Positions 47,107-59,398 of a DNA stretch of 64,000 bases are shown here, one piece after another. Source of the stretch: Amborella trichopoda (taxonomy: Eukaryota; Streptophyta; Magnoliopsida; Amborellales; Amborellaceae). Within the stretch, counting starts at the first letter, position 1. Every line of letters starts with the position of its first letter. A model generated the notes under the pieces. It was given only the letters and a program-made list of their open reading frames with translations. It was not told the origin of the DNA and did no database searches. The position numbers and the translations under genes were made by a program. The stretch lies in assembly GCF_000471905.2 (NCBI RefSeq), contig NW_006495273.1:6460136-6524135 (forward strand), written 5' to 3'.

Positions 47107-48571
47107 ATCTAAGTATGGTCTGTTATGAGTTATCACCCACTTTTATAGCTGCACCACACATAGATACGAACACATGCTTGCACACCCGCACACACAAAAT
47201 TGGAGGAGAAGAAATCATCTGGACGACCAAGACACACAAAACCAAAATTTGAGAAGAAGAAATGATTAGGGCGGCCAAGGATACAGGACTCATGTTCACC
47301 CAAACTTTCCATCCAAATCCATTTTTTTTAAGTGTCTAGATGAGACCCGTGTGTGTGCAAAATATGGGTCTGTCTGGATCCTACTCTTTTCAGAGAAGAT
47401 ACTTTATTTATTTTTGATAATGTTAACTGTTATTTATTTATTTTTGATAATGTTAACTGTTAGAGAAGATACTTTATTAACATGCAAATCTGGTCCAAAT
47501 TTCCTATAGCACAATATAGGCATGACAATTGCAAATGAAGGAGAAGATGTGATCTCGATGACCAAAGTTTCAGGTTGGTAAAAGATGGTGATTGCTTTCT
47601 CCATTAAGTTTCAGGTTGGTAATTTCCAACTCAGCCCTTTGCGAAGCCTGGTTCATATTTCAACCTTGGGCATTCTCAAGAGATTTTGGGGGAAATTCAG
47701 TGCTTTTGACAAGTTTCAGTTATTTTCCTACAAGCTTCAGCTAAATATCGACCATTTTAGAAAACAGACATCCATTTAACTAATTTTCAGTCCAAAAGTT
47801 CAATTACATGCAGAGTCACGGATTTCAACCATAGTTCCAAAATAAGTTCCAATCCACAACAAATATTCCCATTCAATAATTGATTGAGCATAGATCTCAA
47901 TTTCATCCTAAATGGTTTCCACAAAACCAGGGAGCGCTTAATTTAGGTCAGAAAATTTAATCTTTTAAAAAAATTCCACATTCATCACAATACTTAATTA
48001 GAAACCAAAGCAGATCGTCCCCATCTAACATAGTATCAAGTTTCTGAAATGAACATAAAAACTAAAAACCTTCTGAAAATCTTGGAAACAGACTTAAAAA
48101 GTACCCTAGGTAGAAACCATGCAAGCTTTCAACATATATCATATAAACCCTAAGTTTTCACAGAGAGTTGAATGAAACACATGGCAATTTGTACAGATAC
48201 AAGGCATGATAGCCCTCACACCTCCATCATCGAAATCCTAGCTAAGTCAAAAAAACTCATGGAACAAAACATAGAAAAGGGAGGAAACAAGCCCGCTCAC
48301 CTAGAGAGATGAGAAGAAATTCCGAGGAATGTTGCAGAGTCACAAACGCTTCGCTTGATCGAAATCCAGAAAAACCCTAATCACAAGGAAAAGGCTCCTA
48401 CCCAGTTCCTTCTTTTGAGTCCAAGTCGCATTGATCCCTGCCACTCCATCACCGTAGAAAAAGCAAGAGTTGTACTGTCATCACGGACCAACGAAGAAAT
48501 AGACGGTGACGAAACAGAGAGTGGACCCATGACAATTCTTGATGGGGTGGCTTTTTTTTTTTTTTTTAATG
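47107..48571. other. Noncoding stretch
   Basis: Contains one 30-bp-period duplication of TATTTATTTTTGATAATGTT (47405 and 47435). No protein or RNA gene is recognised; the 60-77-codon frames here look like chance. Confidence 0.5.
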
Positions 48572-48975
48572 GGGTAAGGTTTGAATAAGGTGTAAACCTT
48601 ATACTATTGAAGTAAGGTGCACCTCAAAACCATGTTGAAAATACAGTGTAGGTACCGTAAAGCCTTGCGATGATATAAAAATCTATTGTTGCTCCAAATT
48701 ATAAAATATTTAGTTTTAGAAAGGGTGACGATGAAGCAGATCTATAAATATTTGAAAATCTTGAAAATGAACGGTTCCAATAATGTGTTAGAAAATAAAC
48801 TATTTTTAGATTGAAAATCGCTCTTTTTTTTGCATTTTTATGAATAAAGAGATCGAGATGATCAATCTAACGGATTTCTAGCATAAAAAAACCTTCATCT
48901 AATGGGATTTTTAAGGGCACTTTACTGGTACAATATAGGTTGACACCTTACATAAACGTTTTCTGGCTTTATTCC
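48572..48975 (-). mobile_element. Mutator-like MITE, copy 8
   Basis: The left end is GGGTAAGGTTTGAATAAGGTG followed by TACTATTGAAGTAAGGTGCACC. The right end is the inverse (AAGGGCACTTTACTGGTACA, then TATAGGTTGACACCTTACAT). The inverse core TTTGAAAATCTTGAAAATG is near 48751. It is one of the best preserved copies internally, but the target duplication is not clear. Confidence 0.75.
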
Positions 48976-49550
48976 TTTCGAATGTGTCGGTGCAAGGATG
49001 GAAGAGACCGCATTTCAAGTGGAATATTCAACGGTTATCTTTTGACAATTAAAAACCCAACCTTTACCGATCCATTTCTTCCCCAATATTAAAGAATAAA
49101 GACAAATACTTTTGCGGTTTTGCCTAATGGTTTATAAAGCGGATCGGTGACTCGGATTGGGCACTTCAAAAACCGATTCAGATCCACGAATCGACCATTC
49201 GAATCGAAAATCAGTTGAATCGGTCGGATTAAAACATAAAAAAAATTCAAAAAATTTATTAAAATTCATTATAAATGTTGTTTTTTATGAATCCAATAAG
49301 AAATGATGACACTACATTATTAACTTTCATTTTTTTCATCAATTTGTGAAGATTGAGATGCTCTTTCCCTGCATGAACTTATATTGACCATTAAATTTAC
49401 ATCACACAAAAGAAATCATAGAATTATCATGGATTAATTATATAATCATATATGGACTACAATAAAGAGTTAATTAAATCGATGAAAATTTGGCCACTAA
49501 AATCTCGAATTGACGGAAAACCCTAATCCGCTAAAAAAACCCAAATTATT

Positions 49551-49570
49551 NNNNNNNNNNNNNNNNNNNN
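49551..49570. other. Assembly gap (20 N)
   Basis: Twenty consecutive N. The true length is unknown. The flanks are AT-rich and do not overlap recognisably. Confidence 0.99.
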
Positions 49571-50164
49571 ATAATATCATCATTTAAAATGTATTATTGA
49601 CAACTGTAGAAAAATAGTACACTATATGATTTATAATATAAAAATTAATAAATAAACTAAAAGATTGGTTATCAATGTAGAAATTATTAGAATGCGTACC
49701 AATTTTCTTTAATTTTTTAGGTTTTTAGAATAAATTAGTGGAAGAGATTGTTAGTAGAAAAAGAGAGATTTCAAATGGCCTCATTGTATGAATCATATCT
49801 TTAAATTAATATTATTAAGTTATGTTAAAGACCATCTTGTTATAAAAAATAAAAAATATAATTAGACCATTTATTCCTAGGTTGTATGAAGAAAGTACCT
49901 TTTATTTTTTGACAAAAAATACTTATTGTGTTATCTTTTTTTTTTTTTTACAAGAGAAATATGATACTTATTGATTATCTTTATTTTACTTTTTTTACAA
50001 AAGAATAAGATGTACTACATTTTTTTTTTGCTTGTTGTATTACTTTTTATTTTTTTTTTACAAGAAAAATAAAAAAATGATGTTGTCAAGTGGATTTTAT
50101 TTTTTTATGCCTTTTGTTTTATTTTATTTACAAGAAATACTTGTTATATTACCTTGTATTTTTT

Positions 50165-50440
50165 TTACAAAAAAAATAAAAAAATGTTGTATTATCTTTT
50201 TTATCTTTATCTTGAAAAGCCTTTTATTTTATATTTTTTCTATTTTTTATATTTTTTTACTACAGTATTTTTTGCCTTTGTTTATTTTTTTGACAACAAA
50301 TGGTTTTTTTTTTTACAAGAAAAATAAAAAAATGTTGTATTATCTTTTTTATCTTTATTTTGAAAAGCCTTTTATTTTATATTTTTTCTATTTTTTTACA
50401 ACATTATTTTCTACCTTTGTTTATTTTTTTGACAACAAAA
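50165..50440. repeat. 148-bp tandem duplication, T-rich
   Basis: Two copies with ATGTTGTATTATCTTTTTTA, GAAAAGCCTTTTATTTTATA and TTTGACAACAAA; the ATGTTG word is at 50184 and 50332. The surrounding 49920-50450 is made of looser versions of the same T-rich words. Long open frames here come from T-richness, not from genes. Confidence 0.85.
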
Positions 50441-50784
50441 TTTTTTTTTGTATTTTTTGGTTGTGCGTTAAGGGTCAATCTCAAAAAAAAAAAAATTTGT
50501 TGTGCGATAAGGGGTTCGAACTCAAAATATTTTTTGGTGTAAGCTATGGGGTTCAAACTCAAGACAAGCGCCCAAAATTCAATGTTGTCAACCAACATAA
50601 CCACATCACCCCATGTGATTTTTTTAGCTTCCATAATAATATATATTCAATGATATTGCTTTAATGACTTTTTGTAGGAATTATCCCACATTGAAAGATG
50701 AGTGTTGCTTGGTTCTCTATAAAGTAATGTGTATTAGATTTCTTGTTGTGCGTGTAGAAACGTGATGGAGGCAAACAAGAGATG

Positions 50785-50880
50785 AGTTGCCACGTGTCAC
50801 TCTCGTGCGATGGCCACGTGTCACTCATGTGAGGCCTGAACCGGTGCACGTGTGGGCATGTGTGACACGTACACATGTGT
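50785..50880. promoter_or_regulatory. Cluster of ACGTG motifs
   Basis: GCCACGTGTCACTC occurs twice (near 50789 and 50813), followed by GCACGTGTGG (near 50847) and GACACGTAC (near 50866). CACGTG is the G-box/ABRE core bound by plant bZIP and bHLH factors. No gene start follows clearly, so function is only suggested. Confidence 0.35.
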
Positions 50881-51171
50881 GAAGGCTAGAATCGAGTGAG
50901 AACCACAGCGGTTCTGCTCTAGGACCTCGGGCGGTTCTCGGTTTTGTGCCGGAACCGACACGGTAAGTACCGATTCCTGGGACTCGCGTTTTTTTTTTTT
51001 GCCTGTTGTTTTAAAAACCGGATCGACAGGGCCAAAGTTATCTAAAAAGCCGGTTTGAATCAGCAATTCTTAGGGTGAGAAGGGGTCAAAACAAGAAGTT
51101 AAAAAAAATAATAACAAAAAATAAAAAATGGGAGCAAGGTGATCAGCCCTATCTGGATTAGATCACCCACT

Positions 51172-51327
51172 CCAACATAGTCTCAAACTGTTTTCCGATA
51201 CTTGATGGGAATCGATTCATCCTGAGCTATCCCCAATTTGTATCTGGATCCAACAAAGTCTCAAACCGCTTGCCAATACTTGACGGTAATTGATTCATTC
51301 TGGCCGATCCCCAATTTGTATCCGAAT
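51172..51327. repeat. 78-bp tandem duplication
   Basis: Two copies with TCTCAAACYG, CCGATACTTGATGG-like and CCCCAATTTGTATC start about 51172 and 51250, about 85% identical. Noncoding. Confidence 0.82.
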
Positions 51328-51541
51328 CAAACATTGATTTTGCCTTTTACTTTAACACGCCCGTCCTCTCATGGATCCTGGGAAAATTAAAGGGAAGACT
51401 ATTAATTAAGATCATTTAGGGTTTAGAGCCACATTCACCGGTTCTCATAAGGATTGGCCCAATCACCAATCTGACAATATACAAAAAGAAATTTGAAAAA
51501 TAAATATATAAAATATATAGTGTACGTATTATAATAATAAA

Positions 51542-51740
51542 GAGTAATATCCTATGAGACCCTCACACACTCATGTGTATAGGATCTCAAAGAATCACCA
51601 TTAAATTTGATACAGATTTCTAGAAAAGTGATCACATGGTCGTGGTACTTGATTTTTCTAGAGATTTGTGCTAAATTTAATGGTGATCCTTTGAGGTCCT
51701 ACACACATGGGTGTAGGAGAGTCTCACAAGGTCATTTCCC
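51542..51740. mobile_element. Foldback (palindromic) MITE, 199 bp, with 8-bp TSD
   Basis: Almost the whole element is one long inverted repeat. The left arm reads GATCTCAAAGAATCACCATT, AAATTTGATACAGATTTCTAG and the right arm reads its near-exact inverse, with the turn near 51640. The ends GAGTAATATCC and the inverse of GGGAAATGACC are flanked by identical ATAATAAA (51534-51541 and 51741-51748). An 8-bp duplication suggests the hAT group. A transcript would form a stem of about 90 bp. Confidence 0.75.
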
Positions 51741-51895
51741 ATAATAAAACTATCTAAATTGAATAGTAGTTTAGGATACATTCACATGATAGCATATCTT
51801 AGGTGGGTCTCACAAGGTCATTTCCCATAATAAAACTACCAATAGGTGGTATCTAAATTGAATAGTAGTTTAGGATACATTCACATTATAGCATA
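51721..51895. repeat. 86-bp tandem duplication overlapping the foldback end
   Basis: GTCTCACAAGGTCATTTCCC with ATAATAAAACTA and GAATAGTAGTTTAGGATACA occurs at 51721 and 51807. The second copy has about 13 extra bases (CCAATAGGTGGTA). The unit includes the right tip of the foldback MITE and flanking host DNA, so it arose after that insertion. Confidence 0.82.
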
Positions 51896-51899
51896 TCTT

Positions 51900-52934
51900 G
51901 ATCAGATGTTTGATAATTCCTGTTATTAATTGAATTTTAATCTTTTTTCTATTTGATACCATCATCTATCATAGAAAAATAAAAAAAACAATATTCAAAA
52001 AAATTATAATGACTAGTTGCCCTAATCATTTTTTAGGGGTAGTTTGGTTACTCTAAATTTTGGAAAATGATTTATTTTATAGTTTGTTTGTGTTCCTTAA
52101 TATGTAGTAGATCCGTCCAAAATTTCATCTTAATCTAATTTGTAGAAAAATATTAAAATTTAAATGATAACATGCATTTTCAACTATCCGATCAAGGTCG
52201 AATAGCTGAGAGTATAACTTAAATTATTATTCATTTTAGGTGACAACGTATTCGTAGCTTATTCCCTAAGTTAAGAGCATCAAATTGGTTAACACCAAAA
52301 GACCTGGTGCACATGAGTAAAGTTTATGATATTGTATGATTACATAGTAATAAAGCGGCCAATCAAGCACAAGATCCCAATTTGAATCGCTACTTATTCT
52401 TTGTACAAGATGGTTAGAAGGTTATAATCATTTTTCTCATTTTGATATATAATTGAGTGGTTGAAGATGTACTATTGACTACATTCAAAGTTGAAGCAAA
52501 CTTTTCTTGAAATTCATAAGGTAATAGAGTGATTATGCCTTTCTTATACCAAAGGCTAATCTCATAATATACATCCATCATTAAACACTCAGATATTGGA
52601 AGCCTCATATTCTAAAGTTCTTCCAAGTATCAATTTCTTTTAGGTCTTTCATTGACTTGGGGATATCTTTACTAGTTCAGTCATTTTTAACCAAAAATTG
52701 CAAGTAGAAATGCAAGAAACAATAGAAGAACAAAAAAAAAAAATTTACGATAAAAAGAAAACAAGTAATATAATTTGAACATACTTATATATCCTAGAAT
52801 TATTTTAAAGTAATAAAATTTAAATATACTGAAAAAGCATAATAGAATGAATATAAACTGTACAAATTTTAAAATTTATAATAAAAAAATAAAAAGCTTG
52901 CTGTACATCCTTACCCATATATATTTTATCTACA

Positions 52935-52973
<39 letters not shown>

Positions 52974-55900
52974 ACCTCTGGAATATTAACAAAGAGGTAC
53001 TCATTTCGTTCACCTAAGAGTCACATCAAGACTCGAGTATCGAAGTAGGGTCCAGCATGGATTTACTTGAGGAGAAATTTGAAGTTGCAATTGGGAAGGA
53101 CATCGAAGAGTAGGGTGAACACTTACTCACCCTTTCAAATAGCCAAGAGAGGTATTCAAGCCTCGATCAAGGACCCTATTCCGGGGCATTCATGCCTAAG
53201 GACTAATAATAAGAATTATCCATTAACAGAGAAAACATAACCATCCCAAGCAAGGGATTAATGGGCTAAGGAAACTGAAAGGGATTCAATATCTGATGAT
53301 TCAAAGTCCAAGTGGAGCAATTCGAATAGGATCCAATAGGAATTGAGCAACCTTTATTGAAGAGATGTTGAATACCAAACTAGGGTCAAGGGAAATCTAA
53401 ATACAACCAAAATTAGAACCTCCCTGCTACCTAAAGAATGAAAGGTGAGATCATGTTCCCAAGGAGATACAAAAAAGTCTTGGGCTAGTCCTTATGTAAA
53501 ATACCATAACAAAGAGAAGCACTACCAATTTCAAGCAAACCAGAAAGGAGGCCCCATCTAAAGAAGTAAAAAAGGAAAAGCCATCTAGATTTTTAAGTTC
53601 AAAGCCTCTTCAACCTATCAAAGTCAAATCATATGTTGGACTAGAAAAGAAAAAAATCGTCGAAATGGAAATCTGAAACGAGACCCGAGTGATGAAAAAG
53701 TACAAGGAAAACAAAGGGGAAAAATAAGAAGAGAAGAAAAAAAAAAAAAAATCATAGAGTAAAAAGAAAGCTTACAGAATCTAAAGCAAATTTCTCAAAA
53801 GGTCAACAAATGGGGTCTAATATCTTTGAGGAAATAAAAAAAAGTGCCAGAAGCTCTACGTTAGTATTGATTCAAAGGGGCATTGGCTTGACATATTATG
53901 GCTAGGTACTCTTCACGTAAACCTGGAGGACCTTAATCATCTGAACTTCAAAGGTCGGCAGTAGGGGAATGAAATTGGACGTCGAATAAAATCTTAAGCA
54001 CTAAGGGCAATATCTTGCATTATCCAAGACACCAGTTTGTTTGAAGAATTCAAAAAGCTCCTCTTTGGGTTAAGACATGAGGACTAGGATTCAAAGATGA
54101 AAGATCACTTACTGATTTCCTATCCTGAAGGTCCCAACTCCCAACAAATGTTGGGCATACACATAAAGGTCCACCAAAGATGTCATAGGTGGCTAAAATG
54201 TAAGACCTACATTTTTTTTAAAAGAATATTTACAAATAACTATTTTATTTTTTATTTTTTCAAAAAATTTCTTTCCAAAAATAAAAATCAGAAAATGATT
54301 CATGATGGCATGATCCTAAACCGCTAACCATTCATTTTTCAAAAATCTCCCTCATCTTTTAAAAGTTTCAAATTATGTGTCATGTGGTTAAAAACAGATC
54401 CTAATTATTTTTTTTTGTTAAAGTCATATGCCGGGGCATTTGATTTTGTTTCAAAAGTTCTCTTTATTTTCAAAATCGCAAAAATGTTTTATGAAACAGA
54501 ACAGTTGGATAGCCCACACATGATGCGACCACGTTTATGCTTATTAAAAATCTTGAAGATTGGGCTGAAATCCTCAATGAAAACCTCCCTTGTAGGGAAA
54601 ATCTTCCCTATAGGTAAATAACTTAAAATCCAAAACCTTATCTTAAAATTGTGCACCTAAGACCTTAGGCGAAAATGTCAAAAGAAGTACAATTGGCTTA
54701 GGATTTTCATCATCATTATCAATAATCAATATCTACAGTCCCAGGTAGCATCGTTGTTGTGGCCTCAACAAAATATAGCCCTTTCAGAAGCAACACAGTT
54801 CCCATTGTTGTCCTACAAATCCTGATAGTCAAAGGCGTCTCAACAAAACATAACTGCCTCATAATCATCGCATTTCTCTTTGATGTCTTACAAATCTTTC
54901 CCATTGCAATCCCACATTTTCCCAGGGTGCTATGCATTCCAGTGAATGACCCTTCATTCCATTGTGTCTCAGATGTCAACTTCTTTCCCGCTCACCCACT
55001 ATCCTAGATGAATGCCAAAGACGGGAAACTATAGATAACCGCCGTAATGAAATTTTAGCCAATGGAATACCCCAAAACTAACCACCATGTACCCTAGTCA
55101 CCTTCTCATATCTAAAACTTGGACTCTAAACCTATTTAATATCGCAAAGTAGTCCCTTAAACCTAATAAACATAGAAAGTCTAATCCAAACACTAATTTG
55201 ATACCCAAATACTGATAACTAATAACCTAAAGTCCTAGCCATATAGATCCCTTAAAATTCTCATAAATTAGGCTAAACTTGATTTCAAACAGTATATGAG
55301 GTCAAAAACTTTCTAATGATCCAAGAATTGCTCAAATCTGACATAAAATTTGGAAGTTGTGGCGTTAAAAAGTACATCTAGAAAAGTCCATTTGGGTCCT
55401 TATGTGAGAGTTTTGTTGAGCAACACAAGGCGTGTCACTGCCTAGCGACACCGACCACATCACTGACAATTTTGGGGCCATAAATTTGTCTAGAAAATTT
55501 TTGAGTGTTCTAGAAGTTTTTGGGATTTTCTGAGTCGGCTCTTGGACATATTTTGACCAGCCAAATCCTTTTTAGCCTAAACATATTCTCTAGAAGATGC
55601 CTAGTTACCGAGCCTACATATACCTCTAAATCCTATAAACTATTTTGACACCAAATTTTGGACATCTAATCCTCTATTAAACTAGCACTAGCCAAAAATA
55701 TAAAAACAATATTTTCAATAAATTAAGATAATCAAAATACCCTAAAAGTTTCAAAGGGTATTTTGGTTATTATATTTTATCGAAAATTTGTTTTTAATAT
55801 TTTTTATAGGTTCGCCCCAATGAGAAGATGACAAGTACCAAATTTCATATTCATACAATTTTTATAAAAAAAATCTAAAAATAAAATACTTTTAGACATC

Positions 55901-56607
55901 GAATCTAAGATCAAATGATGAGTAGCTCTCTTGATCAAAATTGGACAGCTGGATGGTAGGAGAAACATAGATCTTTTATACTGTTAGGGAAGTATAGAAA
56001 CTTTTCCCTTTTACTTATCATAATAAGTTTGTTGCTGGTAACTTCGAAAATCTCAATAGAATTTCAACGTTCAAAAAAATTATCATGGAATGAATGTATC
56101 ACTGGCTTCTCGTTATTATTATAAGAAAAGGAACCTTGACAATTTGAATTTGAAAAAAAAATTGAGTTTGAAAATAAAATTTCATTCACTTAAAAATAGC
56201 TCGAAAATCTAATTAAGGCAAATGTGAAAAAATTTGCAATGAATTGATGACAAATATTGAGTTGGATAATGATTTGGAAGGGGTTTTAGTAAAACCACAA
56301 CTTTATAAAATTTGGCAAGGCAACAACTCAAAACCATGTCAGAGAAATCATGTCCCATGTTGAAACCATGTGAAATCCTACAAATGCATTTCCACCTATA
56401 GAATTTGAAGCTAAAAAAATGGTGTATACTGCAGATTGGTGAAATACTTTTCCTAGTGCTTTTGATATTTTAATTTTGATATTCAGTAGACATTATAATA
56501 AATTCAACTATAAAACTCTTAAAAATATGTTTAATTCCAATTCACATTTATTGGTCCTAATAAAATGTATTCTCTACATTATAACATTAATTTAAAGTAA
56601 ATAGAAA
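51900..56607. other. Long noncoding stretch
   Basis: No gene is recognised. A (TA)n tract is at 52947-52970. The purine-rich 53000-54180 contains several short plus-strand frames (for example MDLLEEKFEVAIGKDIEE near 53059) broken by stops; it may be old retrotransposon gag-like DNA but has no diagnostic motif. TGTAAGACCTACATTTTTTT near 54199 resembles an LTR start, with no partner found. The remainder, 54600-56600, holds only chance frames. Confidence 0.4.
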
Positions 56608-57000
56608 GGGTGTGGTTTGTATAAGGCTGATGCCCGAAGCAATCAAATTAAGGTGTGCCTTTACACAATGTCGAAAGATATCGTTTCAGTAATGAAAAGA
56701 ATTATGATAGCCTGAAAAATTAATTTTTATCGTTAGGTAAATTTTAAAGCATAAAAAATATTGTAGATCAAACATATCTATGAACACTTAAAAAATATTG
56801 AAAATTGACTATCTAAATAATACATCATAAGATGTATTATTTCCAAGACTTGAAGTCCATTATTTTTACATCCATGTGTGTGAAGGTTGAGATACTCGGA
56901 TTTGAGGAATTTTCAGTATCAAAACAATCTTATAGTGAATATTTAAAGCGGACCTTAATTTGATTGTCCAAGCCCTCAACCTTCTATAAATATTTTCCAG
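56608..57000 (-). mobile_element. Mutator-like MITE, copy 9
   Basis: The left end is GGGTGTGGTTTGTATAAGGC, then AGCAATCAAATTAAGGTGTGCC. The right end is the inverse (GCGGACCTTAATTTGATTGTCC, then CAACCTTCTATAAATATTTTCC). The inverse core AAATATTGAAAATTGAC is near 56788. This copy shows the second terminal-repeat type (with AACAATCAAAT) at both ends. Confidence 0.7.
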
Positions 57001-58489
57001 AGAAAAAGAGCAGGAAAGTAAACTCAGAGGAGTCAAATTGAAAGGTGAGTATCTGAAACAAAATGAGAGGTTTGAGGATGAAGAAAGGGGAGGATGTAGG
57101 GTTATCCGATGGAAAGACAATTTCGTGATCAAACTCATCCAAAATCGCTCTAGAAGCTTCTAGTATGCAAACTGAGGTGCCAGTACACAAGTGTAGCACA
57201 CATCTTGTGCCATACACATCTCATGGCACAATTGTGCCATATAAACATATGGTCCTCATTACATTCCAAAGGTATATTGGATTAAGGTGAATCGTTGGAA
57301 AGCACATTCAAATCCATAACACATAGAATCAGTTTGAATTGATGTTTTCCGAGGATTTTGTGTAAAACTAAAGGCTGAGAAGATGTGGAAATATTTTCAT
57401 CCAATTACCTGCAAATTGGTATGAAAAGTCGCATTAGGATTAATTGGTGTGAAAAATATTCCTACACTTAACCACATAAAGAAATTCTAAATTCTTTATG
57501 GCATGCTTGGTTCGCGTGAAAATATTTTCACACGAAAAAATGCGCTCATACGGTCATATATGGGAATATTTTCATACAAATTGGTCTTATTAATACATCT
57601 TTTCACATTAATACGCAACTAATTGATGTAAAAATATTCCCACACTTGATTGTTCATGTGAAAAATTTTTCTAGAAAAGATTTTCATACAAACAAAATAT
57701 GTCATTAATATGAAAATATTTCTCGAAAAATATTTTCACACAAAACAAATATATCCTAAGGATTTCTATTTGTGGTGCTAATATTCTGGTGCTCCTATGG
57801 TTTATGTGAAGGATTATAAGGTGTCTATAACCTGTAATGATCAAAGACTAGGATCATAAGAGTTTAAGGTTGACTTGACTGTATTGAAGGAAAGAGTGAT
57901 CCCAGGAGCACCAAAGGATTCCTGCTCTGAGTTTTCGTGCACCCAACCGGCCTGTCCGGTCCGGTTCTCGCAACACCGGTCCATTAAGTTTCACTACTCC
58001 ACTTTCATGTCGAATGCATGCCAGCTTTTGTGAGTGAGAAGTTGGAAATAAAAGGCAGCTTAAATTACAAAAAATGGTATAAAATAGATAATCTTGACGT
58101 TTCTGATCGTCTCAATTATAGAGGAAGGAAAAAAACAGGTCGACATCCCCATTAGAAGGGAAAAGGAGGTAGCGAGGCCAATGTTGTCCTTTGTTAGAGG
58201 ACAAGTGGGCCAATTGCCCTCTTTGTAACCCCACAAGAATTGATACCTGACCTGCTACTAAGCTTGTCTGTTCAACCTCATGCCTCTAATGGGAATTGCT
58301 TTGCAACCCTAAACATTAGAAAAACAAACAAAAATAGAGGCCTCCAATACTTGGAAGTGCTTGGCATTCTCTCTCTGTAGAGGGTGAGAGTGATGCCATT
58401 TAGATTTTAGTATCCATGAATGAGGGGCCAATGTGGTCATTTTTAGAGGGCCAAGAGAATTATAAAAAGGTTGGGTTTTCTATAGATCC
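57001..58489. other. Noncoding stretch with repeated AATATTTT words
   Basis: Between 57385 and 57745 the palindromic word AAAATATTTT or close relatives, often followed by CACACGAAAA or CATACAAA, occur about ten times in both orientations. No period is regular enough to call a tandem repeat. No gene is recognised. Confidence 0.45.
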
Positions 58490-58700
58490 AGGGCTCTAAA
58501 CAATCAAAATAAAGTGCACCTTCAAATAGCATCGAGAAATGTGGTTTCAATACTGAAAAAAAAAAATGCGGTTTCAATATTGAAAATCTTTGTGATAGCC
58601 TTAAAACATATTTGTATTTTCAATTATAAAATTTAAAGCTTCAAAAATAGTGTAGATCAAAGATCGAGTTGGATGCAATTTCTAGAAATTTGGGGTCAGC
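58490..58700. mobile_element. Mutator-like MITE, copy 10 (5' half)
   Basis: CTCTAAACAATCAAAATAAAGTGCACC and the following AAATTTAAAGCTTCAAAAATAG, GTAGATCAAAGATC match the left half of copy 9. The element then breaks off, with a local repeat of AAAGATCGAGTTSGATGCAATT. Confidence 0.5.
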
Positions 58701-58769
58701 TAATTTCTAGACAAAGATCGAGTTCGATGCAATTCTCCTTGATCTGAAAATAAGAAGAAAAGAAAAAAA

Positions 58770-59021
58770 AATTATATAAGATGTCAACTTTATAATATAG
58801 AGGTAAAGTGCAGTCCAAAAATAAATTTAAAAAAATTGTTCTGATGTCTAAAAACCGTATAGCATATAGTTAATCATATGAACTTCGAGATGCCTGGAGT
58901 TTAAAAGAAAAGAATTTCAAGTTCTAAATAGTATATTTGTACCATATTTCCTCGACTATTTATTTTAATAAATTTAAATGTCTATAGATTCCGATGTTTT
59001 AAATTTTATGATTATAATGAA
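58770..59021 (+). mobile_element. Mutator-like MITE, copy 11 (interrupted)
   Basis: TTATATAAGATGTCAACTTT, then GAGGTAAAGTGCAGTCC and AACTTCGAGATGCCTGGAG match the left arm and interior. The sequence runs up to 59021, where copy 12 is inserted. The right end cannot be found beyond copy 12. Confidence 0.5.
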
Positions 59022-59398
59022 GGAAAAAGTTTGTATAAAGTTGCAACCTTATACTGTGGAGGAAAGGTGCATCTCAAAAATCCTACAGTGAGAATGTTTC
59101 CACGTAGGAGAACCTTCCAATTAATCATCTCGACCTTGAGATGAATGTACATGGAAAAAAAATGAATTTTAAGTTAAAAAAATTGTACATCTTGTATCTG
59201 TTTTTAAGATTTTCAAGTATTTATTGATCTACTTGATCTGTATCATCTTTTAAATTTTAAGTTTTCTAACTGCAGATAAAAAAAGATTTTGAAACCATTA
59301 TAAGATTTGTCACGCCAAAATGACATCTCTAAGTAAATTTTATAAGTGCACCTGACCTCTACAATATAAAAAGAGGCAAACTTATGCAAACCTCACCC
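59022..59398 (+). mobile_element. Mutator-like MITE, copy 12, with 9-bp TSD
   Basis: A 377-bp element with left end GGAAAAAGTTTGTATAAAG and right end inverse GGGTGAGGTTTGCATAAG. The flanks TATAATGAA (59013-59021) and TTTAATGAA (59399-59407) match at 8 of 9 bases. The core TTTTTAAGATTTTCAAGTA is near 59203. It is nested in copy 11, so it is the younger insertion. Confidence 0.82.

Noticed and set aside
50505-50525. GGGGTTCGAACTC, resembling a tRNA B box
   Set aside because: No A box, anticodon arm or acceptor stem can be found upstream at the right distance.
50032-50664. A 210-codon frame rich in Phe, Tyr and Lys
   Set aside because: It is an artefact of T-rich and A-rich tandem repeats; no domain, no splice or promoter context.
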